Positions 36,550-54,972 of a stretch of 64,000 bases of DNA are shown here, piece after piece. The DNA is from Epiperipatus broadwayi (lineage: Eukaryota; Onychophora; Udeonychophora; Euonychophora; Peripatidae). The position numbers and the translations under genes were made by a program. Within the stretch, counting starts at the first letter, position 1, and the number at the start of each line of letters is the position of its first letter. Under the pieces are notes generated by a model. The model worked only from the letters and a program-made list of their open reading frames with translations, was not told where the DNA came from and made no database searches. The DNA is taken from positions 868,001 through 932,000 of the forward strand of contig JAQFVV010006312.1 of assembly GCA_028023455.1 (NCBI GenBank). The letters are read 5' to 3'.

Positions 36550-38020
36550 TTTCATTTACTTTGGGTTAGTGTATAATTGAAATCATCATGTTATTTGATA
36601 TCATGTAGTTCTGGGCTCCACAGTAATGCCATGCATGATTAAAATTTGTTAAAGCAACTAATTAAAAAAACTATCAAAAAAAAGAGCCTTTCCATAGGCT
36701 GCATACATTACTGATAATATAAATAAAAGAGAGGAAAAGTATTAAAAAATAAAAGAAAAAATACTTTTGAAAATTTTATTGATAGCAAAAAAATAAATGG
36801 ATACTAAATCAGATGAGACCTCATTATTTGGTGAAAACACTGGTGATTAGATAGAAATTATTCTATTTAGTCATATAATATAATTTAATTTAAAAAAGAA
36901 GAGGATAATTGAAAGCAATATGGATACATTGCAGTATCACAATAGTGGAAGTGGTTTTGAGAAGCCTGAAGAACCAGTTAAATGTTAATTAATTCTAGAC
37001 AAATGCTATTCACTTGATTACTAGTAATTAAAATCAATTTAAAGATACTTAAAAATATAGATTATGTCACATATATACAAGCAGGTACATAATATCATCA
37101 CATTAATACAGACTAATAACTTTGATGCATTATACAATTAAAATATTTTGTATACGAATGATTATTAACGTGCCTTACAATAATTTAAAAACAAACCCGA
37201 AAGCCAAAAATATTATTAAAAACACTACAATAAATATATAAAAACAAGTGCTACTATGCAGGGCAACTGATTTTGAGACATTTACAACTCAATAAAATTT
37301 CAAAACAATGTCCTCCAGCTTGGAAGTGATTTCAATTTTGAGAGTTTAAATCCTACAGATTTTCCCTGATCCAGTGAATCATAACTTGATAATAAAACTT
37401 TTTTTAAAACTGAGAATGTGGGGGGGGGGGTGATCTTTAATATTGTTCAGAAAGTTTGAAAATGTTCAAATAATAATTAAAGCAATTCAGCACATTTTTG
37501 TTTTAAAGTCACAAACTAAAAATATATAAACATCTCTATTGAACTTTTTTCTCCAACAATAATTTTTGAGTCATTAATAAATATGTCTAAGGATACATAA
37601 TATTTATCATTTCTTGTCATTTTTTTGAAAAACTTGTAATCATTAGTAATTCATAAAAATATATACATTACAATATAGTATTAACAATCCACACTTATTT
37701 TTCACATCTTCCCTTTATATACAATTATTTTTATTATGTTTTTTTTTTATAGTTTCAGCTATCTAGGATGCTTTTTAAAACGAATATTGATAAATGTATT
37801 CAATTAATTATTTCACATACAGAATATATTTATGTGTGCACGTATATATTAGTATAAAACAAATAAAAATAAATTGATGTATATATAAAAAAATGATTGC
37901 AAAAAAGAATTTTGATATAAATTGTAAGATCTTTTGATGTTCTCTTAATTCTGTTAGTAAAAAGAAAGCATATATATGATTTATTTATTATTAGGTATCC
38001 ACTGATACATTAAATTTCCT
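36550..38020. other. AT-rich spacer, nothing recognised
   Basis: Includes a G homopolymer of about 11 bases at 37420-37430, conspicuous in this AT-rich setting. No gene recognised. Confidence 0.5.
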
Positions 38021-38110
38021 GGTTTTTCTTAGTTGGTTGCAGACGGGTGTGGGTTCGCGTCCCGGCAGATGCTATGACATATGGAAGAAAACATCAAGGT
38101 TTTTTCTTAG
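38021..38110 (+). mobile_element. Short SINE family S2, 5'-truncated copy
   Basis: The body at 38033-38097 carries a B-box-like gggttcgcgtccc (38051-38063), then ggcagatgctatgacatatg and an A-rich end. It is flanked by ggtttttcttag (38021-38032) and ggttttttcttag (38098-38110), a target duplication differing by one T. The 3' part matches the full copy at 59591-59694. The A-box half is missing. Confidence 0.75.
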
Positions 38111-38204
38111 AAGCTTTATATCATGCTTTATAGTTTTTAATTGAGACGGTTGGATTTCTTCAAAGCATAATGAATGTATTTTGAAATGTGGGAATGTTTA
38201 TTTT

Positions 38205-38205
<1 letters not shown>

Positions 38206-38237
<32 letters not shown>
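38206..38237. repeat. (AT)n microsatellite
   Basis: Thirty-two bases of AT dinucleotides. Confidence 0.9.
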
Positions 38238-38240
<3 letters not shown>

Positions 38241-38430
38241 AGCTATGCATAATTACATCAAGCATAAAATTTAAATATCAGATTTAAATGCTAATAATTA
38301 ATTGATTTAATTAAAAACCTCACTACATAAATGTTTTGGTGTAGTATGTGTGAGTGATTTTCTTTGCATTTTCTCTCATATATTTCTATAAAAAACAACA
38401 ACTTACTAAATAATAATGAATAATATTTAA
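38238..38430. other. Left flank of the repeat array
   Basis: Ordinary AT-rich DNA. The array probably begins within it, but the edge is not sharp. Confidence 0.4.
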
Positions 38431-39319
38431 GTAGTGTAATTTTCAATACACCACTCTTACATAAGGTAGGGGAATGTTTTTTATCCACTTTTAACAGTTT
38501 GAGGAGGAATAAAATCATAAACATGTGATTAAAGACGTGAATAAGATTTATAATTCCCAAGATGCACATTTCTTGCTGAACCAGCACTCATCAGTTTACC
38601 CAGATCACAATCTCTTACACATATCTATATTATTGCTTAGTATACATTTAAATAGCAAATTACTACAATTTAATTGTTGTGTGAATTATGCTGTCCTCAC
38701 AACTATTAGTCATTCATTGGACTAGAGACTATCCAATAAGAAATAATATTTCTATAGTGTAACCTTTACTACACCACTTTCACTTAAGGTAGACAATGTT
38801 TTCTATCCACTTTTAACAACTTGTGGAGGAATGTAATCATAAGCATGTGACCAAAGACATATAAAAAAGATCCACGATCTGCAAATGTAAATTTCCTGCT
38901 GAACCACACTACTCCCAGTTGACCAAGTCCACAATCTTCTGCATGTATCTTTATCATTGTTCAATATTTATATATAAGTAGCAAATTATTACAGTTTAAT
39001 TGATAGGTGTCAAATGTGCTGCTATCACAACTTTGGCACAAATCACAAATATTAATTTTTATTAGTCATTCATTAGACTAGAGATTATTCAATAATGAAT
39101 AATATTTCTGTGGTGTAATTTTTACTATATCACTTTCACACAGGTTAGGGAATGTTTTCTATTCATGTTTAGCACTTTGTGGAGAGAAGCAATCATAGAC
39201 CTATGATCAAAGACATGTGAAAAAGATCTGTAATCCGCAAGATTCACATTTCTGCTGAACTAGCATCCATCAGTTGGCCCAGATCACAATCTCTCACACA
39301 CATCTTTATCATTGTTCAG

Positions 39320-39406
<87 letters not shown>

Positions 39407-39786
39407 TAGCAAATTACTACAGTTTGATACTTTCAATAAGTGATTTGCATTAAAAATTATGAGGACTGCACATTTGACACATCAATTAAATTGCAGTAAT
39501 TTTCTATATATAAGTATATATAATAAATAACAATAAAGATATGTATAAGAAATTGTGGTCTGGGCCCATTGATGAGTGCCAATTTACTACAAAATGTGCA
39601 TCTTGGAATCATAGATCTTTTTCATGTGTCTTTTATCATATGTTTATGATTACATCCTTCCACAAGGTGTTAAAAGTGGATAGAAAACAGTCCCTACCTT
39701 GCATGAGTGGTGTAATGAAAATTACACTACGAAAAATTATTCATTATGGAATAGTCTCTAGTCTAATGAGTGACTAATAAAAATTA
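38431..39786. repeat. Array of about 340-bp repeats (family F2), three direct and one inverted unit
   Basis: Direct units start near 38431, 38754 and 39111, each with RgtgtaatttttactacaCcac, then aatgttttctatccactttt, then catgtgaycaaagacat, then ctgaaccagca and cagttgrcccagatcacaat, then caaattactacagttta, and end attagtcattcattRgacta. The periods are about 323 and 357 bp. After an (AT)n run at 39320-39404 a fourth unit follows in reverse orientation to 39786. The ctgaaccRgcactcatcagtt segment is shared with the hairpin at 56171-56520. Open frames inside (38291-38587, 38525-38725, 39541-39777) are repeat-derived. Confidence 0.85.
39320..39404. repeat. (AT)n microsatellite inside the array
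   Basis: About 85 bases of AT dinucleotides at the point where the array switches orientation. Confidence 0.95.
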
Positions 39787-41585
39787 TTACTAGATTTGTT
39801 AATTGATTGTAAAAATTAGTTTTGGAAAAAAAAGAGAGGGAGAGAAACAGTTTTATAAAACATATTCACAATAAAAGTTTGAAATAATTTTCAATTTATA
39901 AAAATGTGGTATTTCAGAAAAAGTTTGAATACTAAAAGAAAAAAAAATATTTTAATTTTGTTTTCCCTTTCTCTGTTTCCAATCATGATAAGTCATCATA
40001 ATTTTTTCTTTCCTGTGGTTTTTAAAATGCAGATATTGATAATGACTTTAAGGTAGGTGCATAATTACACTGTTATTAATAAACACTTCATAGAGCTTGG
40101 ATTGAGGTAATCGAGTCTGGCGAGCTATAAAAAGATGTCACTGTAAATTTAGGTCAGAGTACATTTTGGTAGAGGACATTTAATTAGCAGAATATGTTCA
40201 TGTTGGCTAAAAAAGTTTCTTTTATTGTGAAAACTATTAGACTGCATAGACATGTACTAAAATCAGAAAGAATGCATTATAATTTAAATACACAATGAAT
40301 TCACATATGTATAAGCTAAATCCTAAAAAAATGGCTTGCTGAGAAAACTTTAGTGGTTCATTCCTAATGGCATGGCTCACCATGGAAGAAGACCATGTAA
40401 TGTTCAGCATGCACAACTTAGTATGAAGCAAAAACATTATTGTTTTATTCTGGCTCTATTATGCATAAATACTTAAGTGCGCCTTTCTAAGAGAAGAAAA
40501 AGATAACTGATGTAATAGATGGATTAACAAAATAAACTAAATTACATGGAATTTTTTTCTAGAGATCTATAGATTAAAGAAATTTGATTCAACTTTAAAA
40601 TAATCTTATCTAAGAGTATGTTTTCTATCTTATAGTTTGCATGTAAAGTCATGGCATATAATGGCTAGTGCATGTTTCTGCTATGTTCCTGACTTGGGAT
40701 TTGGGACCAAATCAAATGAAACTTAAAAATTATTCTCATCACAAACAAGTTCAGTATTTTTTCTTTAAAAGTAAACAACTTATAGGCAGTCAATAATTGG
40801 TTCTAATTACTTTATTTAGAGAGTAAAGATTCCAAGTTAAAAAGAATTAATCAGATCAGCACTGATTAATATATATATATGTTTGTGATATAGCATTATC
40901 AATGTTCAGAGCTTATTGTTATTTTTACTTGATGGATCTAATGGAATAGTTCTTAATACATTCACCCACAATATTTATAATATAGGAATTCGTTAAGATT
41001 TTTTAAAAATAGTTAAGAGGAATTTTAACTATTCCTAAAACCGTTAAAATGTTTAATATTTGTCAATTGATTATCTTAGTGAATAATGTTTTATATGTAC
41101 ATCATGTATTAATAACGTTTATAGTATGAGAATGCATATTATATTTATATAGTTTTAAAGACACTTCAATAATAAATTATATTAAAGTTTTAACTTAATG
41201 CATATTCATTGCTAAAATAAGCCAAATTTAAAGAGGATCCTTTAATAAACTAAAATGCGTTTTTTAATGTTTAAATTAATTGCTCATTTAATATGGTTGC
41301 TATGTGCATAGTGATCCTATCTATGACAATCTTTTTAATAGTCTTAATGAAAGATATAAAACAAAATTTTTTGATCTTGCAGAAAATCAATTACTTTGAA
41401 TTCTGTTTAAAAGACTTAAGCAAAAAATCTATATATAATGCTTTTTTATAAAACATTATCAAATGTAATTTAAAAATAATATGTTGATGACATATACAAA
41501 TTTGATACACATAAATAATTATTAGTGACATAAGAATTAATGTCACTAATATATACATAAATATAGTGAGAAAAAAATATATAGA
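39787..41585. other. AT-rich spacer, nothing recognised
   Basis: No gene recognised. The 40237-40437 minus frame has no domain and no support. Confidence 0.5.
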
Positions 41586-41589
41586 TATA

Positions 41590-41760
41590 ATTTGCGCGAA
41601 AGCATTGTAGCATATTACACTGTCATCTTGGGCATGGAGCTTGAGGCGTTTATTATTCTAGCCTACCCGCTGAGTGAAGTTGTTTTATCAAATGCCTACA
41701 TAGCGAGAGAGACTTTGCAGATAAAAGTTACGTTATGATGAAGTTGATAATAAATGCCTA
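41590..41760. other. Locally GC-richer islet of unknown nature
   Basis: This stands out from its surroundings: gcgcgaaagc, catcttgggcatggagcttg and ctagcctacccgctgagtg occur within 170 bases. One plus-strand frame is open for about 50 codons (REYSIV-like start, through LGMELEAFIILAYPLSEVV to a stop near 41738), with no start codon that I would defend. It could be an old exon fragment, a SINE piece or a conserved noncoding element. Confidence 0.35.
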
Positions 41761-44700
41761 TGATAAAAGCAAACAAACTTGAAACTATCTTTGCACTACA
41801 ATAATTATTCACACTTCCACAAGGTATTAAAAATATATAAAAAATAATTCTACCATATATAAGAATAATATAATAACGAATATCAAGCTGTTAATACAAG
41901 CATGAATATTCGGATTCTTATAACTCTTGCTCACCTGATGAACATGAAATTTTATGCACAGGGAAAAAAAAAGATCTAAATTGTTGTATTGATGAATGTT
42001 TGTAATGTGGGAATTTGATGAGCATTGCACAGCTAAAAAAAAAATATTCATACTTGCTTATTTGATTTTTATATAATTGTGGGGGGGGGGGGTGCTACTT
42101 CTAATAATTTGCTTTAACAACATTCAGTGGAAATTAAAGTTATAACAATACTTTATTTATTTATTTTGAAAGAATACAATTGTGACAAATTTATTCTAAA
42201 ATTGCTGGATCTAAATTGTTTTGCTTTACTATATTTTTTACTTCTAGTTTTAAAATATCAAAACATCAAAGCGTTTTTGTCATCACTCACAGTTAGCTAT
42301 TGTTTATCTTCTTAACGTAATTGATTTTAGCATCTCATATGTAAAGACACATCATAAACTTTGCCAGTGAACTTGACATTGACTTGACATTTAGATATCA
42401 TCATTAGTTAACTGCCAAAATCCTGGTCTTACACTTCAAACAAAACCTTCAAGATTTTCTATCTCTTGAATTATTTCTTTATAAAAAAAATTGATAAAGA
42501 ATCTAATTAATTTTAAATCATGTACAAATAATTTTGAATCAAATAATCAAAAACAATTACATACACATATATGATATGCATTTCTATAGATTTTATTTCT
42601 AATTCATAGTTATATTTTTTATATCATCATTAATTTTATACCATTATATACAATTTTAAATACTCAATTTTTCTAAATATATTTTACATTTCTTGTTTTT
42701 TTTATGCTTAGTCATCTCAAATGATGATTATTATATTCTTCTTAAGATTCTACCAACTTTATTTTAAAACTTTTTAAAACTCTTCCACAATTTCTTGCAC
42801 TTTCTCTCATAATTTCTCAGCCTGAAGCAAAATGCTTACTTAATTCTTTTCCTCCTTATTTTTTTTTTTCCAATGAATAATTTTATTTTTTTTACACTTT
42901 TCAACACAACTACATTGCTTAATTTTCTAAATCCACATCTCTAATTTTTTTATTTTTTTTCCATATCTTTCTTAATTGACATTTCTGATGCATATACAGC
43001 AACACTTCATATGAAACATTGGTCAAGTCTTTTTCATTAAATCAAATCTTAAATATTTTCCTACTGATATTTAAAGTATATTTAATCTTGAAATTCTAAT
43101 TTTAATATCTTTAAAATTATTTCCATTATCAATTGTTCAACTTGCCACATATTTAAATCATTCATCTATTCTATAACTTTCTATACAATGCTTTCTTTTA
43201 ATGTTCTTATCTCATCATCTACTTTCATTGCATTACTTTTGTTTGTTTTTATTTTCACCTTCAAACATCTACATTATCACTTCCTTCTATCTGCATATAC
43301 TGCTATATTATTAAAGATAGCTATATTATTAAAGATACATTATAAAGTAATAAAAATTAAAGCTTTATAATATTAAAATGTGTACTATGTACATATATTA
43401 ACAGAATATATAGAATGATGATAGAATACAAAGAAGATAAAGATTTTATTCCATATTTACAATGAAAGTTTGATGGCAAGGAGAGATTTATTAAATCATT
43501 TTCAATCAGTTACAAGGAAATGATCAGATTTAAATCATATTAAAAATCGATAATATACCACACTCTAACTGTGTTTTAAATAATTAATCTTTTTTAATAA
43601 GATAAGTAAAACATAAAATTGCATGACATTGAGATAATTTAAACACCAGGATTTGCTATTTTAGAATTAAAATACAAATATATTCATCACATTTTCCACC
43701 TAAACCCTGAAACCTCTTTATTGTTATTATAAAAGTCAAGCCAAAGACTTGAATATATTTAAATAGCCTAAGATTTTGCCTCAAAGATAACATGCTTATG
43801 CAGACCAGTAACAACTATATTAACTGTACTACTATTCTTTCTTTAATAATAATGATTTATTTAGTTAAAGTATTAGTAATAATTATAAGAAAGTTAAGTT
43901 AAAATGATGTCAACTTTTGTTCAACATTCAAATATTTTTATTATGAATATATTTTCAAAATGAAGTACTATTTTTATTTTAAAACATAATCAAATACTTT
44001 TTATTTAGGGAATTTATATAAAAGAGTTGTCTTACAATCCATGGATGTTGAACTCTATAATCTGCTATTCTACAATTAAACTAAACCATGTATGGCACTC
44101 TTTCATTTCAATGAAAGATGACAAGAATATTCAAATTTCATCTTTTTATAATTTTTATTTATCTAATATCAATATAGAAGGTAAACAAACCACATCAGTA
44201 CCATTTTAAACAAGGTGATAAAACTATAAGAATACTCTCATCCTAACCACAAGATAAAGTCTTTAAGGAAATGAGTGACCATCTTATGTCCGAACTCACC
44301 TAGTAATTTATGAGCCAATCTTAAGAGTAAGAAGTGAGAGTGTGAATATATAAGTCATTCTCTTTAAGACCATTTCTTATTTTAATATTCTTATTGGCAC
44401 TTATGAAATATTAAAATTTATTTTAAGTTAATATTAGACAATGTTAAATTATGTAATACTCTATAAAATTTACAAGCAATGTTGAAAATCCTTTTATTTA
44501 TTTTATTTTAAGTCAATACCTTACATTAATCTATATCTTACTCATATCTTGGTTTATCTCAATGATTGCATAACATTTTTTTCTTTCAACTCTTATGCAT
44601 ATATTTTTAAAAATAAAAAAATAAAACTAAATATTAGCAATAAATAGCTGGACTTTAAAATAAAGTCAACTAGCATTAGGATTTATAAAATCAATTAAGT

Positions 44701-46931
44701 TCTCTTAATAAAATTAAATGCAACTGCAACACTATGTAACTAGTATATGAATGAAGTAAATCTATCATTATTTAATATTTGCATCTATTACTTATTGTTT
44801 CATTTAATATTCAGTGTTTTTTTTTAAAATGAGATCATATTAATATATAGAATTTATGCTCTGTGTTGTGACACATTAATAAATTGAATGCTTATATGGC
44901 ACATTCTGTACTTTTTCATTTATTGACAGTTTTGAATTAGGTTATATATAGCTTTCTGGGAATTTATAGTAACTTCCACTTTAATTTCATTTACATTTGA
45001 GCTATCATTATTTAATATTTAAATCAATATGTAAGCAAATATTATAAACATTTTTTTTGTTCTAATCAAATTACTATAAAAACTTTTGAAGACAGGCTTT
45101 TAATTTGGAGGTTAAATAATCTGTAAACTAATGACAATCTATTTTTTAATAAACTTTTTAATGTGTTGGAATTCAGCAGTACTATAAACAATTTAATAGT
45201 TAATTTATCATGGATTCATTTATATTCAAAACCTGAAGTGATAGGATGATCTTCAGTGTAGAAACTTTGGCTCCTGAATTCTTCATTCTGCCACTATTTT
45301 AAGAAAACTTAAATATTAGTAAAACATTAAAAGATAACCTGTAAAGAATCCAACCAGAAGATAGATTCTCTAGAGCTTTTGTTAAGTCATTCGATTCTGC
45401 TACTACATTTACAGATTCTATAGTTATTAACTATGCATTTCATGGTTTGTTTTTTTCCATGTCTATAAGTGTCAGTAGCTCTCTGTTTCATTTATGAAGC
45501 AAATAGATGGAATAATTATGGATTGTTCTGAATCTGTTGTTGAAACTTCAATTCATTTAGAAAAATCAAATCCAGTTGGATTTATTGTAGGCTCTAGAAA
45601 AGAATATTTTATTAAAACCTTATAATAATTCCATTTCTTACATCACAATTTTTCAATGGTAAATTTTTGGTTGAACATCTAAAATGTTTGATATCTTAAT
45701 TTGAGATAAGTCTTATGTGGTGAAACTACATCTTGAGTTATTAACAGGTTCAATCTGTCTAATAACTTTATATATTTTCTATGCAAAAATTTCTTTTTTG
45801 ATATCTGGTGGAGAGATATGTGAAAAAATAAGAAGCCATTGCGAATGAGTAGATTTGAGTGCACCAGAATATTTCTAATGCTAATATTTAAATAAATATC
45901 TATAAATTAAGTATGGGTATTTTTTAGAGATACAATATTACCAATATGCCAGGCTGCTCCATCTAGTGTCAGCTTATTTTCCATGAAAGTTTTAAAATTA
46001 AAATTGATCTAACCTTAAATAAATATGGAAAATAAGTTAGGCTATGATCCAAGGTTTATACTACATAGTAAGAGGTATTTGTAACTGCAAAAGAAAAAAT
46101 TAATTTAATGATTAATATTATAAAAATCATGAGACATTCAAGTACTAGAAATGATAGATTAAGCATTGATCAACAAATCTTTAACTCTTTAGTTCATCAC
46201 TCTATCACTTTGTTAAACCATACAGAGAACAATATAAAATCAGACAAACAATGTTTTAACTATGGAATTTCAAAGAATGATAATATGTCACTTCTCTTTA
46301 CATGACATTTTGGTTACCAGTTTATTCAAATCACAACACACACACATATATATTGTAACCTGTCCCAAAAATATAACTTAACTCATATATCACATTACAC
46401 AATTTACAGAATCAATGAGTCTCATAATCAGGAATGGAATGATAGAATAACAGGAATAATAGAATAACAGGAATGGTCCCAAACATAGAAGTTTTAACAT
46501 TATAAAGCACATCAAATATACTTTACAATGGCATTGCTATTATAGAAACTTTCCAGCTATCATCATATTATAGTTATTAGGAAAAACCTATATAATACAC
46601 AATGACTAACATAATAATTTCATAGTAAATAATTATTAAGATTATCTATTGTAACTGTTATAAACTATAATAATGATAAATTTAAAATAACACAAATTAA
46701 ATCAATTGGAATTAATTATTGATCTATCCTATTAGTATCTTAGGGATAATGATTATTATTTTTAATAAACATAATAATAATAATGTTTAACAATTAGATA
46801 ATTGAATAGCAAATAAAATTTTATTGAAATTCAATTATCTAAATAATTATTACACTCTTTTTTACAAATACTAATTACACAAATATTTAACAATAATTTA
46901 GCACTACACAAATAATAATAAATTAATTAAT
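41761..46931. other. Long AT-rich stretch, nothing firmly recognised
   Basis: Contains a 12-base G run at 42081-42092. From about 42.4 to 43.3 kb the plus strand is notably T/C-rich. Read on the minus strand it gives short lysine-rich frames that could be an eroded LINE, but no catalytic motif is visible. Near 45970 and 46028 the strings cttattttccat and atggaaaataag form a 12-bp inverted repeat. Confidence 0.4.
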
Positions 46932-46989
46932 AAACTACATGGTAGTAAAAATTATCAAAAAAAAAAAAAAAAAAACTACATGGTAGTAA
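46932..46989. mobile_element. Minimal poly(A) insertion with 17-bp target duplication
   Basis: The string aaactacatggtagtaa occurs at 46932-46948 and again at 46973-46989. Between them lie only about 24 bases, a short aattatc and a run of about 17 or more A. This is the signature of target-primed reverse transcription that aborted after copying little more than the tail. Confidence 0.7.
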
Positions 46990-52062
<5,073 letters not shown>

Positions 52063-54460
52063 CCATTTTATTTTATTCATTTTTAATTTTATTTTTCATT
52101 AGAATAGATGAATAATATTAAACTTTAAAATTTAAGGCAGGACTTCCATTTTTATGCAATTCATAAAATTAAATCAAGTTTCATCTACTTATTTTTCTTC
52201 TTTTGTGGTATTGTTTTTCATTTGTTATATTGAATATGTATACATTAACAATACTTGAACATTGAAAAACATAACATGAATAATTTATTTGATAAAGCAA
52301 TTTTTCCTATTTTGGACAGACATTATTATTCTTATAAAATATTTTAGTCTATCTTAGTTTTGAAAAAAGCACTTCTGATTCATTTTTTAAATAGCATAAA
52401 ATAATACAATTATTATTTTATTTAAGGCAATTAATCAATCAGTATAAAATTACATTTGTATTAATTATTAGAAAGCATAACAACCAGAGAAACCTTTCTC
52501 TTAATTTTTTAATGCTTGTAATATTAACAAATAAGTTTGAATTAATTGGATAAAAATTTCCACCACAGTCAAGAAAAGTTAAATGAAAAATGATGCAATA
52601 TTTCATTATTATAGTAAAGCTGAAGTATATGCTATATCAATATATGCTATTCAAAAAAATATAAATAAATGCATTAAATTTCATAAATTTCATAAATTTT
52701 ACACAATAGCAATAGCCATTATTTCATCTATGAATACCATATGCAATCAACATTTCTTCAAATCATGTTGGAATATCATACATTATGTACATATATATAG
52801 TGCAAAAGTTAAATATGGTATAGTACTACCTATCAAAATATGTTATTAAATCTCAAAGTTAAGAGTTTTACAAAATTTGAAGAAAATTAGTAAAGTATTT
52901 TTTTTAAGCAATAGTCTGAAAGTTACATTAATTAAGTAGTGACAAAAAAAGAACTGTAAAAAATTATTGTATTGCATCATAAAGCTTAATGTTTGAAAAT
53001 TTTGAAATGGGTAATAGCAATTAGGGATGGACTGCATACATTTTGGAATTGGTATGGACTTAAAAACATCAAAACAACTAAAAAGATCATATACTGTTGA
53101 TAACAAAACTATTACTATATTTCCAAAGGAAAAAAAACTTATTGAAGAAAGGGAATACTGTCTAGTGCATGTTTAATTACAATGACACTTTGTTGTTCAT
53201 TGTATTCTTTACAAAAAGATACAGTTTAATAAGGTTTGTATTATTTTTATTTTTTGTGTGAATTTGAATGAGTGAATACATAAAGTATACATGTAAATGT
53301 GCTTTCTCAATTTATTAGTAGTAACTACATTACCATTAACTTTTGTTTACATTATTTTTTCAATTTATATAATACTATAAACATCAAAAATTATTTGTAT
53401 TATATATGTGTGTATTGAAAAGGAGTATACTATAATCAAAACTTAACAACAAAATGTGAACTATTATGCACAGTATACAGTGTACATGAGAGAGGCTTGA
53501 ACAACATATAACAGAATTCTACCATACTTTTATTACCAATAACAAATATTTACATTAAATGTGAAATGAAAAATAAATGGCAATGAAAAATAATATTTCT
53601 TTTCAAAATGCATTTACTGTGAAAAAAATGGTCTGCAACTTGTGAATATTAAAATTTGAAATGACTCATAAGCAAAAATATAAACATATATTTTTGTTTG
53701 CTTGTACCTCATGATATTTGAAAATCAAAAGTGTTAAATTAAGCTTTGATAAAGGAACCTAAATGCATTTGTCATGACATATCATCTTGTAAATGTTTGT
53801 ATTATATTGAAATTAAAATTAGATTTCCTCTACTATTATCTGGTTAGTAGAGATAATTCAAAGATTTCCAGGCATCTCTGCAATATCCTCAAATAAAATA
53901 GACTATTCAGATAATGGTATGTAGAATCCAGATGAAATGTTGATATAATGCTAATTTTAACAATAAACAATGTATGCAAAGATGAATCTGAAATATATAT
54001 ACAAGTATAGTCATACATTCTTTAGTTTATGAAACTTTTTATAAATTCTAATGAATAATTAACATTTATGTCAATATAAAACATTCATTTGGTTTGGTAA
54101 TATCTAATTATCAAGATAAAACTAAAGACCATTCACATAAAGTGTAGTAAGGTTCATTAAAGTATTACTATATAATTCAATTTATCTTGAAATTCAAAGT
54201 TGAAGTAAATCATTTTCAACATATAAATTTGTCCAAAATTATAGTCCTTGTTTTAGCAATATTTTTTAACTTTCATATCTTTTTATTTCTTTGTTCAATT
54301 TTTTTATTGTCTATTCCAAATGTATCTATATTTTTTAATATCTGTATCAGTTTCAATATACAAGTTATTATTTGTGCACTATACACTATGAGGCTTTTAT
54401 TATCTTCATTTATTCTCTAGTAACATGTTTACATACAAAAATATACACATTATTAATTAT
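52063..54460. other. AT-rich spacer, nothing recognised
   Basis: Frames at 52583-52849 (plus), 52846-53106 (minus) and 53836-54018 (minus) carry no domain and overlap ordinary AT-rich sequence. A frame at 54187-54420 is phenylalanine/isoleucine-rich, as expected from T-rich DNA. Confidence 0.45.
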
Positions 54461-54972
54461 TTGTTGGACTATTTTCATTATCTAATATTAAGAACTGAAT
54501 ATCCTTAAAAAAATTTAAACTTTCTAAACACATTCAACTGATAATAACAGCATACAGGTTAGTATCTAATACAATGTTCTGAGTTAATTTATTTTCCTTT
54601 CTTCTTCAGGTGTTACTAGCCTGACCAATGATATCATGAGAATTGAACCTGGACTTTTATATATTTGAAGATTGAATTTCATGGCAATTCTCTAATTAAT
54701 TGAACTATTCTGCCAAAGGTGACAGTCAGTAGAAATTTCATATACTTATCTATGAAGGTTCTCCTGATTTCTCCAATTTTTCTTAAAAGCAAGGTTAATT
54801 AATGGCTTCCAGACATTATATATAATCAGACTAGGTTGACTTTTGGAGTTATTTGCCATAGTCATGTGGGAAGTTTTTTTGAAGTTTTGCTTTTCTATGT
54901 GCTATTCTAACAGATGAATGTGTTTAGGAAGTATACAGTTCTTAATATTAAATGATGGAAATAGTCCAACAA
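54461..54972 (-). mobile_element. Foldback family F1 with tRNA-like core, copy 2
   Basis: The longest and best preserved copy. The left arm (54461-54554, starting ttgttggactattttcatta) pairs with the right arm (54899-54972, ending atagtccaacaa) over about 75-90 bases, including taatattaagaact and ctaaacacattca. The core holds a tRNA-like segment on the minus strand: B-box-like ggttcaattctc (complement at 54638-54649) and A-box-like agttcaattaattagag (complement within 54684-54707), with spacing close to that of a real tRNA. Its orientation relative to the window is opposite to copy 1. Confidence 0.75.

Noticed and set aside
38291-39777. Small frames with shared peptide strings
   Set aside because: They fall inside the 340-bp repeat units and are repeat-derived.
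38431-39786. CRISPR array
   Set aside because: The units are about 340 bp, diverged, and include an inverted copy. There is no short-repeat/spacer pattern and the DNA is eukaryotic.
42081-42092. G homopolymer (and the one at 37420-37430) as a quadruplex signal
   Set aside because: A single G run cannot form a classical four-run quadruplex, and homopolymer length may be a sequencing artefact.
52583-53106. Two adjacent frames on opposite strands as a gene pair
   Set aside because: No domain or codon bias, and lengths are within chance for this composition.
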